A stretch of DNA of 64,000 bases, taken from contig JAHJEG010000033.1 in the NCBI GenBank assembly GCA_018825665.1, positions 1 to 64,000 on the forward strand, written 5' to 3'. Positions 1 through 7,580 of the stretch are shown here, one piece after another. Both the position numbers and the translations under genes were made by a program. A model generated the notes under the pieces. The model was not told the origin of the DNA. It did no database searches and saw nothing but the letters and a program-made list of their open reading frames with translations. Within the stretch, counting starts at the first letter, position 1. Every line of letters starts with the position of its first letter. This DNA comes from a bacterium. GTDB lineage: Bacteria; Campylobacterota; Campylobacteria; Campylobacterales; Sulfurimonadaceae.

Positions 1-797
1 GTATCTGTATCTGTATCGTTATCTGTGTCAGTATCCGTATCATTGTCAGTGTCTGAGTCAGAATCCGTATCGTTGTCTGTGTCCGTGTCAGTATCCGTGT
101 CAGTATCAGTGTCTGTATCTGTATCGTTGTCTGTATCTGTGTCAGAATCCGTATCGCTGTCTGTATCTGTGTCAGAATCCGTATCGTTGTCTGTATCTGT
201 GTCAGAATCCGTATCGTTGTCTGTGTCCGTGTCAGTATCCGTATCAGTATCCGTATCAGTGTCTGTATCTGTATCAGAATCCGTATCGTTGTCTGAATCT
301 GTGTCGCTATCAGTATCCGTATCGCCACCAAGTTCTAAATTATCGTTTCTGGATAATTCTTCATCATTCATACCTGCTCTTTTGCCACTAAAGTCGTCCT
401 CCCCATCGTCACTTTTGCCTCTTGAAAAGCTTTGTTCGTATGCTTGGGCGACAGGATTCTCTTCAATTGGACCAGAGTTTCCTTCAGAGCCTTCCTCACC
501 GGCTGCAGTTTCAAATATATCAAATAAGTCAGCATCATTTATTATACTGTCAATTGCTTCCACTCCTGCAATGACCGAACCATCGGCCAGCACTCTAAAA
601 ATACCGTCGTATGCCGTCGCTTCCGGAAGTGCCGTATATTTAATCTGAAACAGTGCCTCAGGGTCACTGCTTACAATCTGCTCACCTTCATACATCAGTC
701 CGTCGTATACCGCATTGCGGGCAGAACCGTCCACCCCGATAATTTTTACGTTCCCCAACGCAACCTGAACTTTTCCTATTACATCTCCAGCAGCCAT
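1..797 (-). CDS. N-terminal part of a LapA-like/RTX-type retention-module surface adhesin (runs off the left edge); not listed in the ORF track
   Basis: Minus-strand reading from ATG at 797: MAAGDVIGKVQVALGNVKIIGVDGSARNAVYDGLMYEGEQIVSSDPEALFQIKYTAL...DLFDIFETAAGEEG..., then a (DT/DS/DN)n tract. Resembles the N-terminal retention module of LapA-type adhesins, with TAAG at residues 97-100. No stop codon to the window edge. Confidence 0.75.
   Translation of the reverse strand, partial: MAAGDVIGKVQVALGNVKIIGVDGSARNAVYDGLMYEGEQIVSSDPEALFQIKYTALPEATAYDGIFRVLADGSVIAGVEAIDSIINDADLFDIFETAAGEEGSEGNSGPIEENPVAQAYEQSFSRGKSDDGEDDFSGKRAGMNDEELSRNDNLELGGDTDTDSDTDSDNDTDSDTDTDTDTDTDTDTDTDTDNDTDSDTDTDNDTDSDTDTDSDTDSDTDTDNDTDTDTDTDTDTDTDTDNDTDSDSDTDNDTDTDTDNDTDTD
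3..330 (-). repeat. Low-complexity tandem repeat encoding Asp-Thr/Ser/Asn; includes 30-bp units at about 133-162, 163-192 and 193-222
   Basis: Near-identical units gtatctgtgtcagaatccgtatcgYtgtct on + strand, encoding DNDTDSDTDT on the minus strand. Confidence 0.85.
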
Positions 798-888
798 ATC
801 ACACCTCCAAATCTAATTGTCAGTAATGATAACATAGCCTAAGACAAGATGTACATAGTACTTTGGTATTGTTTGCACTCCTATTTGC

Positions 889-1683
889 TTATGAATGCAC
901 GAATAGCTCAAACAATCCCATAACAATTTCAATACCGATTAAAATTATTATTATCCACTCCAAAAATGAACTGTGGTTATGATTTGTAAGATCCATAACC
1001 ATAACAATATCATCTTTAATACTGTTAAGTTTATATTCTACGATATCAAACCGATCTTTCAATTCAAGAATAGATGCCAATCTGTTATAGAGCATCTCTA
1101 CATCTTCATTATCCCATAAAATATTCGGCTTATCCAGTAATTGCAGCTCAATGAGCATATCATGACGGATTAGGACGAGTTGTTTGGCAAATCGAGCCAA
1201 ACGGGTTCGTTTGAAAATAGAGAATGTATCTGATGCATCAAGTAGATCACGACTTTTTTCATAATGTTCCGCAAGCTTTTTTTCATAGATCTCCAAGGCA
1301 ACACTCTGGGAAATCACATGTGCTATAATAATCATACTTGTGAGGGAATATTCTTTTAATGTAATTACATCATTGTTTATCAAAAAAGCCTGAGAGATAC
1401 CTGCGTCAATCACAAGAGGATATTCCTGATAAAATCCGGCTTTATCAAAGTCTTCCGCCTCATCGAGGCCTATAGCAGAGAGGGCGTTTATAATATCCTC
1501 TCTTTTAAAGTTTATCATGGTCAGCACATTAAACTGTGTATATGTCAGGATAGTGTCGCCTATCTCAGCGTAGTATGTTGCTTCTATCCTTTTTTTCATG
1601 GTAATATCGAGTGCATTTTCAATATCACCAAGAGAGGTGTTCTCCGGCAAATAAAAAGAAAATAATTCCATCTTCCGTTTCAT
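889..1683 (-). CDS. RMD1/YagE (DUF155) family protein with C-terminal TM
   Basis: ORF of 264 aa; family-like sequence ending in a TM segment (SSFLEWIIIILIGIEIVMGLFELF). Confidence 0.65.
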   Translation of the reverse strand: MKRKMELFSFYLPENTSLGDIENALDITMKKRIEATYYAEIGDTILTYTQFNVLTMINFKREDIINALSAIGLDEAEDFDKAGFYQEYPLVIDAGISQAFLINNDVITLKEYSLTSMIIIAHVISQSVALEIYEKKLAEHYEKSRDLLDASDTFSIFKRTRLARFAKQLVLIRHDMLIELQLLDKPNILWDNEDVEMLYNRLASILELKDRFDIVEYKLNSIKDDIVMVMDLTNHNHSSFLEWIIIILIGIEIVMGLFELFVHS

Positions 1684-1795
1684 TATAAAAACTCCTGTAA
1701 CGTTATAATCCTAATATAATAACACAGATAGCAAACTTATAAATGCAAATATAAGTATTTTATATACATTTATATTCCTCACACTCTTAAAATGA

Positions 1796-1801
1796 TATAA
1801 T
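1796..1801 (+). promoter_or_regulatory. Putative sigma70 -10 box (TATAAT)
   Basis: aaaatgaTATAATgtcac upstream of the 1833 CDS in an AT-rich intergenic region. Confidence 0.5.
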
Positions 1802-1832
1802 GTCACATTAACATAAATAAACATTTGAGGTT

Positions 1833-3104
1833 TTGATGAAAAACAAATATGCGAAGTTAAAATATATCGCACCCGATATTCAGGATGCGTTTGATATGTT
1901 TTACAATACTATGCTTAGTGATGTGCGTCTTTCATCTTTTTTTGAGAGTGATGCGCAGATACAATCATTGATTGATAAGCAAAAGAAATTTTTCCTGGAA
2001 GCTTTTGAATTGGATGTGGATCAGATTGAAAAATCTTACATAAAAATAGGTGAGATGCATTACGACATGAGGATTCCATATGTTGATTACATGAAGGGCA
2101 TGGAAATTTTGCAAGAGCATTTTCTTTTGTATTCAGCCTCAATAGAGGATTCTGCTGAAATTATGAGAGAGATTTTTTCATATTTCAGATTTATCAAGTC
2201 CAAGACTGCTCAAGGCTATTTAAATAAAATGCTGGAGTCGGACGAACATGATATTCAGCTGTTTTTACAAAACATCACTACGATTAATGATGAATTTGAC
2301 AAAAAAATAGTCCTAAACCGTATCAATTGGTTAAATACTTTAATACTTTCTATTAAGAATAGTATTGTGCTGGATACAAAAACAAATGATACCGAATTCA
2401 AAGAATGGATAGAGAGAGCAACTTTTATAGATATGGAAAAAAAACTTTTCTTTGAGGATTTGGAAAAAAGAATAAATATCAATACCCAAAACCTGTTCTA
2501 CTTTTTGGAAAATGGGAACTACCTTGAGATGTTACCACTATACGAATCACTGCAAAATATTTACAAACTGACGCTTATTCTGAGCAATTCCGTTTCACTC
2601 ACTGTTGCCGATGATTTAGTAAAAAACTTAAAAATCGATTCGCTTACCCATCTATACAGAAAAGACGCCTTTAATACATTCCTGGAAAAAGAGTTATTCT
2701 TTTTGAAACGCTCAAACTCTTATTTTAGTGTCGTATATATCGACTTGGATAAGTTTAAATATATTAATGACACCTATGGGCATTGGAGCGGTGACAAAGT
2801 TCTTGAAAAAATCGGGGAACTTATAAACAGCAATATCAGAGAATCAGATATCGGATTTAGAAACGGCGGTGATGAGTTCGCCATAATTTTAAAGCAGGCG
2901 AATGAAGAGCAGGCAAGCAAAATATGTGAAAAAATATATCAAGAGTTTTCAAGTTGTAACTTTATGCATAATGAAAAAACTTTCTTCAATGTTTCATTAA
3001 GTTATGGTGTTTTCGTTTGTGATGAGAGCACAAAAGATATGAATATTACTGATGTTATAGAAGCTGTCGACCAACGACTCTATAAAGCAAAAAACAAAAA
3101 CTAG
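1833..3104 (+). CDS. Globin-coupled sensor diguanylate cyclase (GGDEF)
   Basis: N-terminal globin-sensor-like segment IKIGEMHYDMRIPYVDYMKGMEILQEHF (DosC-like proximal-His region), C-terminal FRNGGDEFAIIL. Confidence 0.8.
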   Translation: MMKNKYAKLKYIAPDIQDAFDMFYNTMLSDVRLSSFFESDAQIQSLIDKQKKFFLEAFELDVDQIEKSYIKIGEMHYDMRIPYVDYMKGMEILQEHFLLYSASIEDSAEIMREIFSYFRFIKSKTAQGYLNKMLESDEHDIQLFLQNITTINDEFDKKIVLNRINWLNTLILSIKNSIVLDTKTNDTEFKEWIERATFIDMEKKLFFEDLEKRININTQNLFYFLENGNYLEMLPLYESLQNIYKLTLILSNSVSLTVADDLVKNLKIDSLTHLYRKDAFNTFLEKELFFLKRSNSYFSVVYIDLDKFKYINDTYGHWSGDKVLEKIGELINSNIRESDIGFRNGGDEFAIILKQANEEQASKICEKIYQEFSSCNFMHNEKTFFNVSLSYGVFVCDESTKDMNITDVIEAVDQRLYKAKNKN

Positions 3105-3112
3105 ATTGCAGC

Positions 3113-3502
3113 ATGATTGATGATTTGATTTTAAACTATGTCTTTCTTTTTGTACTGCTTGAGGTGTATGAGATAAGCTGGCAAAAAGCACCCAGCCTGA
3201 TGGGTATGCTTTTGCGCATGTACAAACAGTATAATAAAAGTATTTGGCTGTTTTTAATCATGCATCCCACCTTTTATTTCAGTATAGGCTTTGCAATGCT
3301 TACAGAGTATAATTTTGCCGCTATGATGCTGCTTTTTATTAAGACTGCGGATATCGCCACAAAAATAATGCTTATAGAACAGGTTTTTATAAAAAAAGAA
3401 CTCTCTCAGGAATTGGGACTGATTCTTTTAGCACCGATAAATAACTTCTTACCCTATCTGGGTCTTATCATCTATCCGGTTTTAATCATACTAGCTGTCT
3501 AA
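3113..3502 (+). CDS. Small integral membrane protein, unknown function
   Basis: 129 aa ORF with several hydrophobic helices, directly downstream of the diguanylate cyclase. Confidence 0.65.
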   Translation: MIDDLILNYVFLFVLLEVYEISWQKAPSLMGMLLRMYKQYNKSIWLFLIMHPTFYFSIGFAMLTEYNFAAMMLLFIKTADIATKIMLIEQVFIKKELSQELGLILLAPINNFLPYLGLIIYPVLIILAV

Positions 3503-4738
3503 CTGCGTATACCCTTTTTGAAGTTTCGCTTTTTTAGCCAGCATTTGAACACTCTGGGTGATATCTTCTCCGGCAATGTGATAATGTTCGTGAAGCTTTG
3601 CAAGAGAATCGTCAATCTTCCGGGTAAGGGCTTCTCCTAGTGTGTCTATCTGATTTTTCATAGCTGTTATTTGTTCATTTTCAGAGTATTTAATCTCTTT
3701 AGAAACAATACTAAGCTGTGCCTGAGACTTGACATAATCTGCTTTTATAACTTCCATATCTACCATCAACTCTTTTATCGTTGCATAAATATCGTGTAAG
3801 CCGTGATTTTGTTTTTCAAGTTCATTCATTTTATTGGATGAAAGGACCATCTGCTTCATGATTATCTCGCTTTGGTCTCGTATGCTGCCAAGTCTGCTTT
3901 CACTCTCGGACAAGGAGGTGCCTACACCCTCCGTTTGTGACTTGAGCGCCAGCATCTGCTTTTCAAAGGCTTTTGTGACACTTCCGAGTTCCTGAAGGGT
4001 CTGTCTTGTAATCAATCCGGCTATTGTATCTGACATATTTTTCAGTTTATCGAGATTCTCTTTTAAAAAATCCAGATCCTCTTGTACATCGTATCTGTTT
4101 TCAAAGGCTTTATTGATGGCTGCCGTGAGTTTATTGAAATGTTCTTGTTCGGCCACTCTGAGTATGTCTATATGTTTGTGAACCACATTGTCGAGTTCAG
4201 GAAGCTGCGTATGCGTAAAATCTTCAAAAGAGTTCGTCACATCCTTGTGCCAGTTGCTCAAATCATCAAATTTTTCTAAAAACTTTCCCTGATTTGTCTG
4301 GATAGCATCCAGTGCTTTGATATCTTTGCTGAATTTTTCCCGTATTTCTTTTTGGGATTCCCTGTCCTCTTGCTGAGAGATGCTTATCCTTTCTTCGAGT
4401 TCACTCATAAATTCTTTGAGCTGTGCAACCTGTGAGATAATTGTTTGTGTAAATTCACTCTGCGCTCTTGCATTTTCTGATTGTTGCGTCTGGTGAAGGA
4501 TATTCATAACGATATAAAGCAACAACCCCACAAGCAAAGGGAAGAACGACTCCCTTAAAAGCATGACGACATTACTCACATCAGGATGTATTATAAAATG
4601 CACTACGGAGCTAATAGCACCGATGCCGACCATCAAAGGTGCATAATTAATCTTGTTTGGCTGTTTTAAAATATATATTTGTCTTAAGAAGAGTATGGCC
4701 ATAAATAAAAAGGCCAGAAGTAAATCATTTTCAAACAC
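3491..4738 (-). CDS. Membrane-anchored coiled-coil protein, unknown function
   Basis: N-terminal TM helices followed by a long heptad-rich region. Confidence 0.65.
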   Translation of the reverse strand: MFENDLLLAFLFMAILFLRQIYILKQPNKINYAPLMVGIGAISSVVHFIIHPDVSNVVMLLRESFFPLLVGLLLYIVMNILHQTQQSENARAQSEFTQTIISQVAQLKEFMSELEERISISQQEDRESQKEIREKFSKDIKALDAIQTNQGKFLEKFDDLSNWHKDVTNSFEDFTHTQLPELDNVVHKHIDILRVAEQEHFNKLTAAINKAFENRYDVQEDLDFLKENLDKLKNMSDTIAGLITRQTLQELGSVTKAFEKQMLALKSQTEGVGTSLSESESRLGSIRDQSEIIMKQMVLSSNKMNELEKQNHGLHDIYATIKELMVDMEVIKADYVKSQAQLSIVSKEIKYSENEQITAMKNQIDTLGEALTRKIDDSLAKLHEHYHIAGEDITQSVQMLAKKAKLQKGYTQLDS

Positions 4739-4782
4739 AATATCTCCTATGTGTTAAAGTTTGATTATTCTATCATATATTT

Positions 4783-5412
4783 TTATAAAACTATATCTAA
4801 AATCTCTTTTGGCATGTGGAGGAGCACATCATGCTCGCCTGATGGAGAAAACCCCCATGTAGCAAACATAGAGCCGATGCCGGCACTCTTTGCACTCAGC
4901 ATATCTTTTGAGTTGTCACCGACCATCCAGGCATTATGTCTGTCTCGGTCAAAACCATAATGGTTTAATATCTCATTGAGCATTTGAGGGTCGGGCTTGG
5001 AAGCCTTTACCTTATCCGCTCCTATGATTACGTCAAAAAGATGCGCTACCTCCAGGTGTCCCAACATCCTTTGAGCAAACTTGGTCGGAGCATTCGTAGC
5101 AACGGACAATTTAATTCCACATGCCAGAAGCTCATGCAGAGTTTCTTTTATCCCATCATAAAGATAAGGATTCTGGATACACTGCTTTTCATAATGTGCC
5201 TCGAAGATATCTCTGTCGCTGTCGTGGTAAATATCTGTTCCGTAAAAAAGCTTAGGCAGGTTTCGAACCTCCATATTTATTGCCTCGACTATGAACTTTT
5301 CTGAGAGAGGGGGAAGATTATAGTTTAATGCCCGGACATAGTTTATGGAGATGGTTATGTCTTTTTGGGAATCTAGCAGCGTACCGTCCATATCAAAGAT
5401 AACAACTTTCAT
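4783..5412 (-). CDS. HAD-family hydrolase, phosphoglycolate phosphatase-like
   Basis: FDMDGTLLDS, SVATNAP, KPDPQML, WMVGDNSKDMLSAKSAG motifs. Confidence 0.85.
   Translation of the reverse strand: MKVVIFDMDGTLLDSQKDITISINYVRALNYNLPPLSEKFIVEAINMEVRNLPKLFYGTDIYHDSDRDIFEAHYEKQCIQNPYLYDGIKETLHELLACGIKLSVATNAPTKFAQRMLGHLEVAHLFDVIIGADKVKASKPDPQMLNEILNHYGFDRDRHNAWMVGDNSKDMLSAKSAGIGSMFATWGFSPSGEHDVLLHMPKEILDIVL
4811..4820 (+). repeat. Dispersed motif GGCATGTGGA
   Basis: Exact 10-mer in HAD phosphatase gene (HMP register). Confidence 0.9.
5116..5125 (-). repeat. Dispersed motif GGCATGTGGA (extended CTTCTGGCATGTGGAATT)
   Basis: Exact 10-mer in HAD phosphatase gene (ACG register). Confidence 0.9.
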
Positions 5413-5418
5413 CCTGCC

Positions 5419-6369
5419 CTACTTCATCTTCTCATAGATTTCACAAAGCGCATCCACGAACAAGTCGCTGTCATTGACACATCTGCAAACCCTGTAATCT
5501 TTAAAACCAAGTTCCTCTGCTATTTCTCTGTACTCTATCTCCAACTCAAAATCAGTCTCAGAGTTGTCAATCGTAAAAGCTATAGGGTAGATTACCACGC
5601 CCCTGTTTCTGACGGTTTTGAGCTTGTCTTCCAAAGAGGGTTTCAACCATTGCATCGGTCCCACCTTCGACTGGTATGCCAGATGCGTTTCATAAAAGTC
5701 CATCTTTTGTTCTTTTAGCATCTGCTTTAAGATCTCCACATGCCGCGTAATATGTTTTTCATAAACATCCCCTGCGTCGACTATCTTTTGAGGAAGACCG
5801 TGTGCCGAGAAGATTATGTCGAAATCTCTGTACTCATCCTCTCCCATGCTCTCTTTTATTCTCTGGATTACGGCTTTGTTATAGCTTTCATTCTCAAAAT
5901 AGTGTTTTATCTCAACCAAAAGCGCATCCCCCGTACTGTCATGGTAACACTCTTCAAAATCTTCCAGGGAGGACTTTGTCGTAGTTGTAGAATACTGAGG
6001 ATACATAGGAATAAGATAGATCTTGTCTATATCTTCTTTGTTGAGTCTCTCTATCACCTCTTTGGCAAAAGGCGGAGTGTAGCGCATCACAAAATCCACG
6101 ATATACTTTTCTCCGAGCCTCTCCTGTAGTTTTTTCACAAGACTCTGCGTATGACCCACTATAGGAGACTTCCCGCCCAATTGTCTGTATATTTCCTGAG
6201 AACTTTCTGTTCTGGTAAAAGTTATCAGACCCCCGACAAGCTTTCTGAGGAGATTACTTTTCATCGTCAAAATATTTTTATCACTGAACATATTTGTTAA
6301 AAACATCTCAACCTCTTCAAGGTTGTTGGGCCCGCCCATATTCAGTAAGATTATCGCTTCTTTTTTCAA
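5419..6369 (-). CDS. hemH: Ferrochelatase
   Basis: AIILLNMGGP start; PMYPQYSTTTTKSSLEDF; FSAHGLPQKIVDAGDVYEKH; YQSKVGPMQWLKP. Confidence 0.95.
   Translation of the reverse strand: MKKEAIILLNMGGPNNLEEVEMFLTNMFSDKNILTMKSNLLRKLVGGLITFTRTESSQEIYRQLGGKSPIVGHTQSLVKKLQERLGEKYIVDFVMRYTPPFAKEVIERLNKEDIDKIYLIPMYPQYSTTTTKSSLEDFEECYHDSTGDALLVEIKHYFENESYNKAVIQRIKESMGEDEYRDFDIIFSAHGLPQKIVDAGDVYEKHITRHVEILKQMLKEQKMDFYETHLAYQSKVGPMQWLKPSLEDKLKTVRNRGVVIYPIAFTIDNSETDFELEIEYREIAEELGFKDYRVCRCVNDSDLFVDALCEIYEKMK
5735..5744 (-). repeat. Dispersed motif GGCATGTGGA
   Basis: Exact 10-mer in hemH (HVE register). Confidence 0.9.
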
Positions 6370-6437
6370 GTTAGTCCTATTTCATTAATCTCTAATCATA
6401 TCCAATTAGCTTAATTATACACTTTATTTTTAAATGG

Positions 6438-6443
6438 TATAAT
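6438..6443 (+). promoter_or_regulatory. Putative extended -10 promoter (TGGTATAAT)
   Basis: tttttaaatggTATAATcatcgc about 28 bp upstream of the 6471 CDS. Confidence 0.6.
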
Positions 6444-6470
6444 CATCGCAAAATATTTATAAGGTAAAAT

Positions 6471-6863
6471 ATGAAAATTGCTATTCCTGTTAAAGATGAG
6501 AGTCTTACGTTTTTTGGTAATGCCGGACACACTCCTGAATTTGCCGTATACGAGATGAACGGAACCGGTATGTTCAAGTCATTTAAATTAAATGAAATCA
6601 GAAAAAATCCTCGTACGGATTTGGACCATGAACATGATGACGAAGAGCATCAGTGCGGTCATGATCACGATGATGCAGAGCACATCGCGCAACATGATAA
6701 AATGGGTCTGGTTCTTGAAGACTGTAACTATATCGTCGTAAGCCGTGCTTGTAAAAATACTGTAAATACTATGAAAAACTATGGTGTCAGTGTTGTCAAA
6801 TACAGTGGTGACGCACAAAAAAGTGATGCTATCCTTAGAGAGCTTTCCGCGAAATTCGCCTAA
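6471..6863 (+). CDS. NifX/NifB-type dinitrogenase iron-molybdenum cofactor binding-fold protein with His-rich insertion
   Basis: MKIAIPVKDESLTFFGNAGHTPEFAVYE...; HEHDDEEHQCGHDHDDAEH insertion. Confidence 0.7.
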   Translation: MKIAIPVKDESLTFFGNAGHTPEFAVYEMNGTGMFKSFKLNEIRKNPRTDLDHEHDDEEHQCGHDHDDAEHIAQHDKMGLVLEDCNYIVVSRACKNTVNTMKNYGVSVVKYSGDAQKSDAILRELSAKFA

Positions 6864-6875
6864 ACAAAACCTTCC

Positions 6876-7571
6876 CTAAAAATCGGCAGATAGACTTATT
6901 TTGTACATTATCTGCTGCAGGGGCAACATCTCTTCATACATCTTATACAATGTATCTATCAGCAGTTCGCCCTTTTGTATAAGAGTCGGATCTAAAATTT
7001 TGTAGGCTGCCATCCCTTTATAGAGACTCATATCGGCACGTAACATATGCGCGTTAAAACCTCTTGGATATCTTTTGTATCCGTGTTCGAGTGTTTGATA
7101 TCCGCATGCCATGAGTTTGTCCAGGAGCATGCTAAGTTCAAGCCTTTTATCTTCATCTTTTATATATTCTCTGTAAGCGTCAAGCATAGGTTTTTCAAAC
7201 CATCTCACGCCCGCTGCGACAAAAAGTTCGTCCGGGGAAAAATGAAGATAGAAAGAAGAGCTCTGAAGCCTTTTTCCTTTTCCCTGCCAAAAGATGATGC
7301 CTATCCTGCTTTTTAAAGGCTCTTTGTTTGAACCCATTCTTCGGGTGTCTCTGTAGATCCTAAAAAGTGATTTGTTGATTTTAGGTTCCGCGTTTATAGT
7401 GGGTTCTAAGGCCTGAAGGTGTTCACCCATCTCTACCACAAAGGCGCGAGAGGGATTTAGGATAAGTTCTTCATACTCATTTTTATGTGCTTCAAACCAT
7501 TCTTTGTTGTTATTTTTGCGGATTGTTCGTAAAAAAGTTAATGTTTTTTTACTAAAACCTTTGAATTCCAC
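6876..7571 (-). CDS. DUF2461 family protein
   Basis: FSKKTLTFLRTIRKNNNKEWFEAHKNEYEELILNP; FRIYRDTRRMGSNKEPLK; GTG start lies inside a GGCATGTGGA motif. Confidence 0.8.
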   Translation of the reverse strand: MEFKGFSKKTLTFLRTIRKNNNKEWFEAHKNEYEELILNPSRAFVVEMGEHLQALEPTINAEPKINKSLFRIYRDTRRMGSNKEPLKSRIGIIFWQGKGKRLQSSSFYLHFSPDELFVAAGVRWFEKPMLDAYREYIKDEDKRLELSMLLDKLMACGYQTLEHGYKRYPRGFNAHMLRADMSLYKGMAAYKILDPTLIQKGELLIDTLYKMYEEMLPLQQIMYKISLSADF

Positions 7572-7576
7572 ATGCC
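7567..7576 (-). repeat. Dispersed motif GGCATGTGGA (extended CCGGCATGTGGAATT)
   Basis: Exact 10-mer overlapping the GTG start of the DUF2461 gene. Confidence 0.9.
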
Positions 7577-7580
7577 GGCC

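Noticed and set aside
1-330. CRISPR array at the left edge
   Set aside because: Units are contiguous and coding with no unique spacers; it is a protein repeat.
25-648. ORF track + strand 207-aa Ser-Val repeat protein
   Set aside because: Antisense to the LapA-like N-terminus; Ser-Val pattern is the complement of the Asp-Thr/Ser coding repeat, and the minus frame has a coherent non-repeat domain.
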